From Anaerolineae bacterium (GTDB lineage Bacteria; Chloroflexota; Anaerolineae; Aggregatilineales; Phototrophicaceae): DNA of 34,642 nt. The DNA lies in the NCBI GenBank assembly GCA_016788625.1, contig JAEUQX010000447.1, positions 1 to 34,642 on the forward strand. The letters run 5' to 3'. The translations under genes and the position numbers were made by a program. Below the pieces are notes generated by a model. The model saw only the letters and a list, made by a program, of their open reading frames with translations, had not been told where the DNA came from and searched no databases. This document shows positions 8,511 through 16,365 of the stretch, one piece after another. Position 1 is the stretch's first letter, and the number at the start of each line of letters is the position of its first letter.

Positions 8511-10316
8511 ATGGCACAGGAAAAACAGATTATTCTGTTACCGGACTATCTCACAGTCCGTGAGTTGGCGGAATTGGTATCCGCCAGCCCGATTGAAGTG
8601 ATGAAACGTCTGATCGCCAACGGCATCATGGCGTCCATCAATCAGCAGATCGACTTCGATACAGCCGCCATCGTCCTCGAAGAGATGGGGTTCGAGCCGC
8701 AGTCCGCCACCGTTGTTCACGAACAAGAAGAGAAGAAGAAGGCTGCCGACGCGCAGACCTGGCGCCGGAAATACGCCGAAGAACGCCCGGAAAGTTTGCA
8801 GCGCCGCCCACCAATTGTCACCATCCTCGGTCACGTTGATCATGGCAAGACCACGCTGCTCGACACCATTCGTAAGGCGTCGGTGGCGGCTGGCGAAGCC
8901 GGTGGTATCACCCAGCACATTGGCGCTTACCGCGTCAACCGCGAAGGTCGCTGGCTGACCTTTCTGGATACCCCCGGTCACGAAGCCTTTACTGCCATGC
9001 GCGCGCGTGGGGCACAGGGCGCGGACATTGCTGTGCTGGTGGTCGCGGCGGACGACAGCGTGATGCCGACCACAAAAGAAGCGCTCAGCCATGCCCGCGC
9101 AGCCAATGTACCTGTTGTCGTGGCGATCACCAAGATCGACAAGCGCAACGCCAATGTCGACACTGTCAAGAAGGATCTTTCCGATATTGGCCTGACCCCC
9201 GATGAGTGGGGCGGCGACACGTTGGTCGTGCCTGTCTCGGCACAGCAGGGGCAGGGTATCGATGACCTGTTAGAGGCCATCCTGCTCATGGCAGATGATA
9301 GCGACATCGTTGCCAATCCCAGCAGTGATGCTTCCGGAATCGTGCTCGAATCTGAGGTCAGTCCTTCGCGAGGCACACTGACGACGCTGGTTGTGCTGAA
9401 TGGCACGCTCAAGCGCGGCGATGTCATCATCGCGGGTGAAGCGCATGGCCGTATCAAGGCGATGTTCGACGAGGCAGGTAAGCCGATCGATCAAGCGGGG
9501 CCATCTGTTCCGGTGCGCGTCCTGGGTTTGAGTGAACCGCCGCAGCCTGGCGACAGCTTTGAGCGCGTCAAGAACGACAAGATTGCCCGGCAGCTCAGCG
9601 ACGAGCGCCGACAGGAGTCTGTGGCGCGCCGCGCTCAGCCCGAACGTGCAGCCTTCACGCTGGAAGACGTGTTTGCGCAGTTTAACGCGGGTAAGACCAA
9701 AGAGCTGGCGCTCATCATCAAGGCGGACGTACAGGGGTCGCTGCAACCCGTCGTCGACTCTGTCAAGCAGTTAGGTGACAAAGCTAAGGCGGAACACGGG
9801 ATCGGGATGCGCATTCTGCTCGCAGATATCGGCAACATCACCGAGAATGACGTGATGCTCGCCAGTGCATCTGGTGCCATCGTCATCGGCTTCACGGTGG
9901 ATGTTGATCCCTCCGCGCGTCGCACGGCTGACTCTAAGGGCGTGGACATCCGCCAGTACACCATCATATATAAACTCCTGGAAGACATCGAACTGGCGTT
10001 GAATGGTCTGCTCGAACCCGTCTACCGCGACAAGACCATCGCGACCGTTGAGGTGCGCGCACTCTTCAAGCTCAAGTCCGGCATGGTCGCTGGTTCCTAC
10101 GTCAAAGAGGGCGAAGTGCGCCGTAACGCTCGTGTCCGCGTCAAACGTGGTGGCAAGGTGTTGGCGGAAAACCTCAGCGTAGCGGCACTCAAGCGCGAGA
10201 AAGATGATGTGCGCGAGGTGCGTTCCGGATTTGAATGCGGCATTTCGCTGAACGGTTTCGATGAATTCGTTGTCGGCGACCTGTTGGAATTCTACATCTC
10301 TGAGCGCGTCAACTGA
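8511..10316 (+). CDS. infB: Translation initiation factor IF-2
   Basis: IF-2 is the GTPase that brings initiator fMet-tRNA to the 30S subunit and promotes subunit joining. The 601-residue form is short: an IF2_N module (about 16-60, VRELAELVSASPIEVMKRL), a brief charged linker, the G domain, then domains II, III and the fMet-tRNA-binding C-terminal domain. G1 is GHVDHGKT at residues 107-114 and G3 is DTPGHEAF at 153-160. G4 reads TKID (207-210) instead of the usual NKID, and G5 reads SAQQG instead of SAKxG. Start 8511 is chosen because GGAGG (8498-8502) sits eight bases upstream; the ATG at 8496 overlaps that Shine-Dalgarno sequence. The 127-base gap after ylxR holds no convincing gene. Confidence 0.97.
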   Translation: MAQEKQIILLPDYLTVRELAELVSASPIEVMKRLIANGIMASINQQIDFDTAAIVLEEMGFEPQSATVVHEQEEKKKAADAQTWRRKYAEERPESLQRRPPIVTILGHVDHGKTTLLDTIRKASVAAGEAGGITQHIGAYRVNREGRWLTFLDTPGHEAFTAMRARGAQGADIAVLVVAADDSVMPTTKEALSHARAANVPVVVAITKIDKRNANVDTVKKDLSDIGLTPDEWGGDTLVVPVSAQQGQGIDDLLEAILLMADDSDIVANPSSDASGIVLESEVSPSRGTLTTLVVLNGTLKRGDVIIAGEAHGRIKAMFDEAGKPIDQAGPSVPVRVLGLSEPPQPGDSFERVKNDKIARQLSDERRQESVARRAQPERAAFTLEDVFAQFNAGKTKELALIIKADVQGSLQPVVDSVKQLGDKAKAEHGIGMRILLADIGNITENDVMLASASGAIVIGFTVDVDPSARRTADSKGVDIRQYTIIYKLLEDIELALNGLLEPVYRDKTIATVEVRALFKLKSGMVAGSYVKEGEVRRNARVRVKRGGKVLAENLSVAALKREKDDVREVRSGFECGISLNGFDEFVVGDLLEFYISERVN

Positions 10317-10412
10317 CCGAAAATCCTGGGCCGCTGACTCATGCGCACGGACGCAATATGGCTGTAGAGCCGTTCACGCAAAGTCAGCGGCATAAGTCCG
10401 CATTTCGGTCAG
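10313..10412 (+). repeat. ~100-nt nested inverted repeat between infB and rbfA
   Basis: The outer arms CTGACCGAAA (10313-10322) and TTTCGGTCAG (10403-10412) are perfectly complementary. An inner pair, GCCGCTGACT (10330-10339) and AGTCAGCGGC (10382-10391), is also a perfect 10-bp match. Deeper short pairings are TGCG 10342-10345/CGCA 10377-10380 and ACGG 10347-10350/CCGT 10370-10373. The outer left arm includes the infB stop codon, and the outer right arm ends about nine bases before the rbfA AAAGGAG. There is no T-tract, so it is not a standard terminator. It could be an RNase III processing site, an attenuator, a small mobile inverted-repeat element or a structured RNA. Confidence 0.75.
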
Positions 10413-10433
10413 CCTATTGTAAAGGAGTCTTCG

Positions 10434-10829
10434 ATGTCGAAGATCAAACAGGATCGGATGAATGACCGCATCCGCGAACTGCTGAGCGAATTGATGCTGC
10501 GTGAAGTTTCCGATCCGCGCTTGCAGCATATCACCATCACTGAGGTCAAGCTCGATCCGGAACTGATGTATGCCAATATCTACATCAACGCTCTCGGTGA
10601 CGAAAATCGTCAGCAGCAGGTTATGGCAGGTCTCGAACGTGCTAAAGGATTCCTGCGCCGTGAACTGGCGAAGCGTGTGCGGCTTCGGAATGCGCCCGAC
10701 TTGCATTTTCATTGGGACGAAACGCTGGAACGGGGCGAACGTATGAACGCCTTGCTCAACCAGTTGGACATTCCTGGCAAGCCCGCGAAGCCTGCCAAAC
10801 CCGTTCTGGACGGTACGAATGACGAGTAA
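10434..10829 (+). CDS. rbfA: Ribosome-binding factor A
   Basis: RbfA is a single-KH-like domain protein that binds the 30S subunit during late 16S rRNA maturation and is important in cold adaptation. The 131 residues show the family pattern: the N-terminal helix KIKQDRMNDRIRELLSELML, EVSDPRLQHITITEVKLDPE, and the AAxxY-like strand LMYANIYINALGDE, followed by GFLRRELAKRVRLRNAPDL and HFHWDETLERGERMNALL. The length is normal. A strong AAAGGAG lies seven bases before the ATG. It sits between infB and nrnA as in many bacteria, and its last 11 bases overlap the next gene. Confidence 0.96.
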   Translation: MSKIKQDRMNDRIRELLSELMLREVSDPRLQHITITEVKLDPELMYANIYINALGDENRQQQVMAGLERAKGFLRRELAKRVRLRNAPDLHFHWDETLERGERMNALLNQLDIPGKPAKPAKPVLDGTNDE

Positions 10830-11790
10830 GCTTGCGTGGCAGCAGGCGACGCAGACCGTGATGGCAGCAGGCCGCGTCCTGATTGTGACGCATGTCAAAC
10901 CAGATGGTGATGCGATTGGTTCGATGCTGGGACTGGCTGCCGCGCTGCGTGAGCGCGGTATAGAGGTGGACACCGCTGTGGATGGCGGTGTTCCCCGCTA
11001 TCTGACGTACCTGCCCGGCGCGGGTGAGGTACGCTCAGCGTTGGACACAGGTAACTGGGATGTGATGATCTCCGTCGATGCCAGCGACGAACCCCGCAGC
11101 GGTCTGGTCGGCGTGTATGGCCGCGAACACAGTGCCGTAGTGATCAATCTCGATCATCATCCGACCAATACGATGTTCGGAGATGTTCAGCTCGTTGCGG
11201 GCGAGGCTGTTTCGTCAACCGAGGTCATCTACGATTGGCTCGTGCATATGCAGTGTGCCATCTCAGCACCTGTCGCTACAGCGCTGCTCACCGGACTGCT
11301 GACCGATACCATCGGTTTTCGCACGTCCAATGTTGTGCCGCGCACCCTGGAGATCGCCAGCGTGCTGATGCAGTGCGGCGCGCCGATGTATGATCTTATC
11401 CAGCGTACTTTAGTCAGCCGGCCCTACAGTGATCTCGACCTCTGGCGCTACGCCTTGCCCACCATGCGCTTGAATTCAGGGATTGTGTCGGTCGTGGTTT
11501 CACAGGCTAATCTGCGCGAAGTTGGGCTGGATGAATCGACCGATGGTGGACTGGTCAGCGCACTCATCGAAGTGGATGAAGCGCAGATTGCCATCGTCTT
11601 CAAAGAAGAACCTGACAATACAGTACGTCTGAGCATCCGCAGTAAGCCTGGCGTTGATGTGGGTACCGTAGCGTTTTCTCTTGGTGGCGGCGGCCACGCC
11701 CAGGCGGCAGGCGCGACGGTTCCAGGGACGCTCGAAGAGGTACAGGCGCGTGTGCTGCCGCTGCTGCGCGCTGCTTTGACGCAGGGGTAG
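10819..11790 (+). CDS. nrnA: DHH/DHHA1 phosphoesterase, NrnA-type (nanoRNase / pAp phosphatase)
   Basis: A 323-residue member of the DHH family. NrnA degrades 2-5-mer RNAs and dephosphorylates 3'-phosphoadenosine 5'-phosphate. The N-terminal DHH domain has HVKPDGDAIGS (His25, Asp29, Asp31 as metal ligands) and the DHH triad at residues 112-114 (INLDHHPTN). The C-terminal DHHA1 domain ends with FSLGGGGHAQAAGATV, the substrate-binding GGGH loop. The ATG lies inside the rbfA 3' end (11-base overlap), and the stop is four bases before truB, indicating tight coupling. The size matches NrnA rather than the larger RecJ, which is separately encoded at 21409. Exact substrates are inferred from family and context. 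Confidence 0.93.
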   Translation: MTSKLAWQQATQTVMAAGRVLIVTHVKPDGDAIGSMLGLAAALRERGIEVDTAVDGGVPRYLTYLPGAGEVRSALDTGNWDVMISVDASDEPRSGLVGVYGREHSAVVINLDHHPTNTMFGDVQLVAGEAVSSTEVIYDWLVHMQCAISAPVATALLTGLLTDTIGFRTSNVVPRTLEIASVLMQCGAPMYDLIQRTLVSRPYSDLDLWRYALPTMRLNSGIVSVVVSQANLREVGLDESTDGGLVSALIEVDEAQIAIVFKEEPDNTVRLSIRSKPGVDVGTVAFSLGGGGHAQAAGATVPGTLEEVQARVLPLLRAALTQG

Positions 11791-11794
11791 TACG

Positions 11795-12676
11795 TTGGCT
11801 GACCCCTGCGGTTTTCTGAATATCAACAAGCCGGCTGGGCTGACCAGTCACGACGTTGTGGCGCGTCTGCGGCGCAGTCTGAGGCTGAAGAAAGTCGGGC
11901 ACGCGGGCACGCTCGATCCGTTGGCGACAGGCGTGCTGGTCATTTGTGTTGGCGCGGCCACGCGTCTGAGCGAATATGTTATGGCCTCGCGCAAGCGTTA
12001 CCAGGCTGTGGCACGGTTAGGCGTCACGACGGATACCTATGATGCCGACGGTCAGGTCGTGCAGGTGCGCGATGCTTCTGGCGTTACCCGCCCTGATGTT
12101 GAGGCAGCGTTGAACGCTTTTCGCGGTGATATACTCCAGCATCCACCGGCTTACAGCGCGATCAAGCAGGGCGGGCGTAAGCTCTACGAACTGGCGCGTG
12201 CCGGAGAGGTGGTCGAAGCTGCTGCGCGCCCGGTTACGATTCACGCGCTCGACCTGGTCGACTGGTCAGCGCCGCAGTTCACGCTTGATGTGGCGTGCAG
12301 CGCCGGGACTTACATTCGCAGCCTTGCCTATGATCTGGGTGAAGCGTTGGGCGTTGGCGCGCATCTGACGGCTTTGACGCGCACGGCCAGCGGTATTTTC
12401 GATGGTAGCGCCAGTGTCGATCTGGGTGCGCTGCTCCAGGATGCGCAGTGGCAGCGCCACCTCATCAGCCCTCAACGCGCCCTGGCCGATTATCCAGCGA
12501 TCACTCTGACAGCGCACGCCATCACTGAGCTGCATTACGGTCGCCCTGTGCCTGACCTGACAGCAGACGAGGGCGCTGCCGCCTTCGCTTACGCGCCGGA
12601 TGGTACTCTGGTGGCGGTGGTTCATGGGGTGGGTGGTCTGTGGCGGCCACATAAGGTATTCTTGAGTACAGAGTGA
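11795..12676 (+). CDS. truB: tRNA pseudouridine(55) synthase TruB
   Basis: TruB converts U55 to pseudouridine in the T loop of tRNAs. The 293 residues carry GFLNINKPAGLTSHDVVARL at the N-terminus and the catalytic motif GHAGTLDPLATGVLVICVG with the nucleophilic aspartate at residue 41. Further family blocks are KRYQAVARLGVTTDTYDADG, PPAYSAIKQGGRKLYELARA and CSAGTYIRSLAYDLG. A short C-terminal domain completes a normal length. The start is TTG at 11795, four bases after the nrnA stop. No in-frame ATG precedes the conserved N-terminus, so the TTG is the best choice. It is fifth or sixth in the nusA operon. Confidence 0.96.
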   Translation: MADPCGFLNINKPAGLTSHDVVARLRRSLRLKKVGHAGTLDPLATGVLVICVGAATRLSEYVMASRKRYQAVARLGVTTDTYDADGQVVQVRDASGVTRPDVEAALNAFRGDILQHPPAYSAIKQGGRKLYELARAGEVVEAAARPVTIHALDLVDWSAPQFTLDVACSAGTYIRSLAYDLGEALGVGAHLTALTRTASGIFDGSASVDLGALLQDAQWQRHLISPQRALADYPAITLTAHAITELHYGRPVPDLTADEGAAAFAYAPDGTLVAVVHGVGGLWRPHKVFLSTE

Positions 12677-12737
12677 CGGCCAGCGGGATTGCTGCGCCGT
12701 TTTCTGTGAGCCGAAGTCACCGACGAGAAGTCAATTC

Positions 12738-13670
12738 ATGCGACACGTCTACAGCCTTTCCGAAGTCAACCTGAACCAACCGTCTATCGTGACCATCGGC
12801 GTGTTTGATGGCGTCCATCGTGGACATCAACACCTCGTCCAGCGTCTTGTGGCCGAGGCGCGTGCCACCGGGCGTCTCGCTGTTGTGCTGACCTTTTTTC
12901 CGCATCCAGATATTGTGCTGCGAAATCTGCAGGGTCGCTACTACCTGACGTCACCGGAACAGCGCGCCGACCTGCTGATTGAGGCGGGTGTCGATTACGT
13001 CGTGACGCATCCTTTTGATGAGCAGGTGCGGCAGATGCGTGCGGCGGCCTTTGTAGACGAGATGCGTGCGCATTTGCAGCTCTCGTCGCTATGGGTTGGC
13101 GCTGATTTCGCGTTGGGCTATAAGCGCGAGGGCGATGTGCCGTTCCTTCGCGCGCAGGGGGCGGAGAAGCAGTTCAGCGTACACGAGGTTGATCTGCTCA
13201 CGGCGGAAGGCACGACCATCAGCAGTACAGCGATTCGCCAGGCGCTCGAAGTGGGGCAGGTTGAGCAGGCGCGCGAATGGCTGGGGCGTGGTTATGCCTT
13301 GTCCGGCGAGGTTGTACGTGGCGAGGCGCGCGGGCGCAAGATCGGCTACCCAACCGCCAACATCGCCGTCTGGGAACATCAGGTGATTCCCGCCAACGGC
13401 ATCTACGCGGGCTGGGCGCGCCTGGGCAGCGAACGTTTCATGGCTGCTACCAACGTCGGCGTGCGTCCCACATTTGATGGCAGCAATATCACCGTCGAAC
13501 CCTATCTGCTGGACTTCGACCGCGATATTTACGGCCAGACCCTGGAAATTACTTTTGAGAAACATCTGCGACCGGAGGCGAAGTTCTCCAGTCTGCCGGA
13601 GTTGATCGAGCAGATCGGGCGCGATGTGGACGATGCGCGCGCGTTTTTAGCAAGTCTGCGACAGCCCTGA
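12738..13670 (+). CDS. ribF: Bifunctional riboflavin kinase / FAD synthetase
   Basis: RibF phosphorylates riboflavin to FMN and adenylylates FMN to FAD. The N-terminal FMN adenylyltransferase domain (about 1-165) has VTIGVFDGVHRGHQHLVQRL with the nucleotidyltransferase HxGH-type site and the SSTAIRQAL block that binds ATP. The C-terminal riboflavin kinase domain (about 185-305) has GEARGRKIGYPTANIAVWEH, GIYAGWARLGSERFMAATNV and the ExxLLDFDRDIYGQ pattern. The length of 310 aa is standard. GAGAAG about eight bases upstream supports the ATG. It follows truB after 61 bases and ends the operon. Its TGA abuts the stop of the opposite-strand era with no bases between. Confidence 0.96.
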   Translation: MRHVYSLSEVNLNQPSIVTIGVFDGVHRGHQHLVQRLVAEARATGRLAVVLTFFPHPDIVLRNLQGRYYLTSPEQRADLLIEAGVDYVVTHPFDEQVRQMRAAAFVDEMRAHLQLSSLWVGADFALGYKREGDVPFLRAQGAEKQFSVHEVDLLTAEGTTISSTAIRQALEVGQVEQAREWLGRGYALSGEVVRGEARGRKIGYPTANIAVWEHQVIPANGIYAGWARLGSERFMAATNVGVRPTFDGSNITVEPYLLDFDRDIYGQTLEITFEKHLRPEAKFSSLPELIEQIGRDVDDARAFLASLRQP

Positions 13671-14621
13671 TCACTCACGGTCGGGCTTTGGCATCCGGTA
13701 GCCCAGGCGGCGCATCAGATCCTCGTCTGCCCGCCAGTTTTTAAGCACCTTGACGTGCAAATCCAGATAGACCTGTGTGCCCAGCATCGGTGCCAGTTCG
13801 GCGCGCGCTTCCGAACCGAGGCGCTTGATCATCTCGCCGCTCTTGCCGATGATGATACCCTTCTGCGAGTCGCGTTCGACATAGATCACGGCGTTGATAT
13901 AGGTCATGTTTTCCGAGCGTTCTTTGTACTCGGTGATCTCGACAGCGACAGAGTAGGGGATTTCCTGGTCAGTATTGAGGATGATCTTCTCGCGGATGGT
14001 TTCGGCGGCGATGAAGCGCATGTTCACCTCGCTGACCTGATCAGCGGGGTAGTAGCGCGGCCCCAGCGGCAGACGCGCCACGAGGTCGTTGAGCAGTTCA
14101 TCAAGGCCATCGCCGTTGACCGCGCTGAGCAGCAGCGCGCTTTCATGCGGGATGAGTGTGGCATAGGCGGCCTGATGCGCCGCGCGTTGGGCGTCTGTGC
14201 CCAGATCTGCTTTGTTCAGAGCCAGCACCAGCGGCGTTTGCCCACCCACCTGTTTGAGTGTCTCCGCGATGTAACGGTCAGCGTCGGTTGGTTCAACCGA
14301 TACGTCCAGCACCCACAGGATGACATCGGCATCCCGCAGCGCTTCTTCCGCCACGGCCACCATGTATTCACCCAGCTTGTGCTGCGGTTTATGCAGCCCT
14401 GGTGTATCGGTGAACAGGATTTGGGCGTTTTCGGTCGTGTAGATGCCAAGCTGCTGGCGGCGGGTGGTTTGTGGCTTTGGGCTGACAATGGCGATTTTCT
14501 GGCCGAGGATGCGGTTGATCAGCGTGGATTTGCCAACATTAGGTCTTCCAGCCACCGCGATCACGCCGGAGCGATGATCATCGGGTAGCTTTTCGTCGAG
14601 GAATTGATCGAGATCAGTCAT
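13671..14621 (-). CDS. era: GTPase Era
   Basis: Era is a GTPase with a KH domain that binds the 3' end of 16S rRNA and assists 30S assembly. The 316 residues contain G1 GRPNVGKSTLINRILGQKIA (about 26-45), the G2 region KPQTTRRQQLGIYTT, G3 FTDTPGLHKP and G4 NKADLG. The C-terminal KH domain carries IIGKSGEMIKRLGSEARAEL and LDLHVKVLKNWRADEDLMRR. The length is normal for Era. The ATG overlaps the stop of the upstream hypothetical gene by eight bases, so it is the third gene of a minus-strand operon. The stop codon is directly adjacent to that of the convergent ribF. Confidence 0.97.
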   Translation of the reverse strand: MTDLDQFLDEKLPDDHRSGVIAVAGRPNVGKSTLINRILGQKIAIVSPKPQTTRRQQLGIYTTENAQILFTDTPGLHKPQHKLGEYMVAVAEEALRDADVILWVLDVSVEPTDADRYIAETLKQVGGQTPLVLALNKADLGTDAQRAAHQAAYATLIPHESALLLSAVNGDGLDELLNDLVARLPLGPRYYPADQVSEVNMRFIAAETIREKIILNTDQEIPYSVAVEITEYKERSENMTYINAVIYVERDSQKGIIIGKSGEMIKRLGSEARAELAPMLGTQVYLDLHVKVLKNWRADEDLMRRLGYRMPKPDRE

Positions 14622-15132
14622 TCATGGTTTCCATCTGCCACTCGGCAGCACTACTGAAGCGCGGCAGATACTCACGCACGCGCGGTGGGAAGGTTTCGAG
14701 TTCATCTTCAGCGGCGATCAGGGCGCTGACCTGGGCGAACGGTGAAGGAGTGCTGGCATCATTGTACAACAGCACAGCCGGCGCGACGGCAAAATCCAGG
14801 GTGCGTAGGAACACCATATCCTCGCTGCCGTCATCGCGGTAGCCGATAATTTCTGCACGAGGGTGCAGGTTGCTGCGCTTGATCAGGAAGTCCCAGGCAG
14901 CTTCGCCCGTCAGCATATCTCCGTAGTCCAGTACAACCAGACCCGGTACTATTGACTGGTGCAGTTTACCCAGGAAACGCACGCCGTAGCGCACGATCAT
15001 GCTGCCACTGTAATGGACTTCGGCCTGCTGCTGGGGCCTGAGCGCCAGCCCGGTTTTGTCGCCCGTCCGCAGTACAACCCCGTCAAACGGGTCGCCGACT
15101 GGTTCACGAGCTGGAATGCTGCCGCGTGCCAC
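14614..15132 (-). CDS. Hypothetical protein, cotranscribed with era
   Basis: A 172-residue protein I do not recognise. It looks soluble: there is no signal peptide or clear membrane helix. Short beta-type stretches (GVVLRTGDKTGLALRP, AEVHYSGSMIVRYGVRFLGK, SIVPGLVVLDYGDMLTGEAA) are followed by mixed helix with a conserved-looking GYRDDGSEDMVFLRTLDF. The C-terminal ~45 residues are acidic and helical (LIAAEDELETFPPRVREYL). A GTG at 15132 is the likely start, five bases after the stop of the upstream membrane protein gene; no strong Shine-Dalgarno sequence is visible. Its last eight bases overlap era. The context suggests either a ribosome-assembly accessory or simple operon hitchhiking; neither can be decided from the sequence. 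Confidence 0.7.
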   Translation of the reverse strand: MARGSIPAREPVGDPFDGVVLRTGDKTGLALRPQQQAEVHYSGSMIVRYGVRFLGKLHQSIVPGLVVLDYGDMLTGEAAWDFLIKRSNLHPRAEIIGYRDDGSEDMVFLRTLDFAVAPAVLLYNDASTPSPFAQVSALIAAEDELETFPPRVREYLPRFSSAAEWQMETMND

Positions 15133-15137
15133 AGCGA

Positions 15138-15464
15138 TCAGTGATGCCCCGTGCTGGCGTGTTCTTCGGCATGTTCGTCTTCATGGTGGGCGTCATGACC
15201 ATGATGCCCGTCGTCCAGCGGTTTATTGATGTCATCGAAATGTTTGTGCGGTTGCGCCATCCCGACCCACGCGCCCGCGCCGAGCACAAACAGCACCACG
15301 CCACCTGCGAACACCAGGCCGATCAGGTTGTTATCTGCCGCGCTGCCCTGCACAACGCCGACCGCCAGCGCCAGGATAGCGATGATCACGCCTGTGCCCG
15401 CGATTAGCGAGACGGTCAAAATGGCGGGGTTCGAAGCGCCATTGATCTTGTCGAGTACTTTCAC
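15138..15464 (-). CDS. Small two-helix membrane protein with histidine-rich tail
   Basis: A 108-residue protein of unknown family. After a short cytoplasmic start (MKVLDKINGASNPA) come two hydrophobic segments, ILTVSLIAGTGVIIAILALA and LIGLVFAGGVVLFVLGAGAW. The remaining ~35 residues are dominated by His, Asp and Glu (KHFDDINKPLDDGHHGHD, then HHEDEHAEEHASTGHH), with about a dozen histidines. Such a tail is consistent with binding Zn, Ni, Co or Cu, but that is inference. I start at GTG 15464 because GAAGGAG lies nine bases upstream; the TTG at 15482 would place that ribosome-binding site inside the gene. It is first in the operon with the hypothetical gene and era. Confidence 0.75.
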   Translation of the reverse strand: MKVLDKINGASNPAILTVSLIAGTGVIIAILALAVGVVQGSAADNNLIGLVFAGGVVLFVLGAGAWVGMAQPHKHFDDINKPLDDGHHGHDAHHEDEHAEEHASTGHH

Positions 15465-15593
15465 TGAAATGTTCTCCTTCAAACGTTGAGGAGGATACTA
15501 CTATGTTCTGGCATTCATTTTGCCGCTAGAATGATGTAGCGTCAACCCTGGTACAACTCCCGCAAAATCTGGTTGTCATCAAGGAGCGTGTAA

Positions 15594-16262
15594 TTGACCT
15601 TCTCGACCAATGGTAAGGCCTTGCAGCGCGTGCTGCTCATCCGTCACGGACAGACTGATTGGAATATGGACGGTCGCTGGCAGGGCAATGAACCGGTTGC
15701 CCTCAATGCGGAAGGCCACGAACAAGCGCGCCGCTTGGCCGCGCACCTCAGCAGTCGCCCCATTGCCGCGATTTACAGCAGCGACCTCCCGCGTGCATTT
15801 GAGACTGCCACTGCAATAGGCAACACCAGGGATATGCAGCCGCGTCTCGATGCGCGCTGGCAGGAGATCAACCTGGGTATCTTCCAGGGACATACCCGGC
15901 AGGAGATGGAAACACGCTTCCCTCTTGAATGGCAGGCTTTTCATGACCAGTACTGGGATTATGTTGTGCCGCGTGGCGAATCGCGTCGTAATTTCCAGGA
16001 TCGTCTGTATGCGGCCTGGCAGCAGGTGATTGCGGACGATTATGGCCCGGAAGTCGCGGTCGTTACACATGGCGGCGCCATTCGGATGCTGCTGCTCAAA
16101 CTCTTTCCCGATGAACCGCGTTTGACCAACCTGCACATCGAGAATACCTCGGTGACGATTGTTGAGCGGATGGAGCAGAGTTGGGCATTGACGACGCTGA
16201 CTGACGCGGCGCATCTGGCACGCCATGCAGACGACGAACGAGGCGAATCTGGGACTATGTGA
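15594..16262 (+). CDS. Histidine phosphatase family protein (phosphoglycerate-mutase-like)
   Basis: A 222-residue member of the histidine phosphatase superfamily, branch 1. The phospho-acceptor RHG motif is LLIRHGQTDWNMDGRWQG, with His at residue 18. YSSDLPRAFETA follows, and a second catalytic His lies in VVTHGGAIRMLL at residue 159. The family includes cofactor-dependent phosphoglycerate mutases, alpha-ribazole phosphatases and many broad-specificity phosphatases; the residues visible do not settle which. The start is TTG at 15594, supported by AAGGAG at 15581-15586. It is divergent from the era operon and upstream of pckG, with the palindrome TGTGA-N6-TCACA overlapping its stop codon. A glycolytic role is suggested only by the neighbours. 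Confidence 0.9.
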   Translation: MTFSTNGKALQRVLLIRHGQTDWNMDGRWQGNEPVALNAEGHEQARRLAAHLSSRPIAAIYSSDLPRAFETATAIGNTRDMQPRLDARWQEINLGIFQGHTRQEMETRFPLEWQAFHDQYWDYVVPRGESRRNFQDRLYAAWQQVIADDYGPEVAVVTHGGAIRMLLLKLFPDEPRLTNLHIENTSVTIVERMEQSWALTTLTDAAHLARHADDERGESGTM

Positions 16263-16273
16263 CAAAAATCACA
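16258..16273 (+). promoter_or_regulatory. CRP/FNR-family-like operator upstream of pckG
   Basis: TGTGA (16258-16262), six bases, TCACA (16269-16273): a perfect inverted repeat identical to the TGTGA-N6-TCACA consensus recognised by CRP-type regulators. It overlaps the stop codon of the upstream phosphatase gene and lies about 93 bases before the chosen pckG start. A -10-like TAGAAT at 16319-16324 would place it roughly 60-66 bases upstream of transcription start. Its function is inferred; no CRP/FNR gene is in the window. Confidence 0.45.
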
Positions 16274-16283
16274 ATTAAAACGG

Positions 16284-16306
16284 GGGAATATTCACTCTCT
16301 ATTCCC
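16284..16306 (+). terminator. Small inverted repeat between the phosphatase gene and pckG
   Basis: GGGAATA (16284-16290) is complementary to TATTCCC (16300-16306) with a nine-base loop. It lies between the palindrome at 16258 and the presumed pckG promoter. It may be a weak terminator for the phosphatase gene or a second operator; no T-tract follows. Confidence 0.35.
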
Positions 16307-16365
16307 GCGAGCTTACTCTAGAATGTGATCTTGTGCTTAGACTGATCTGGGAGGAACAAAACCGA

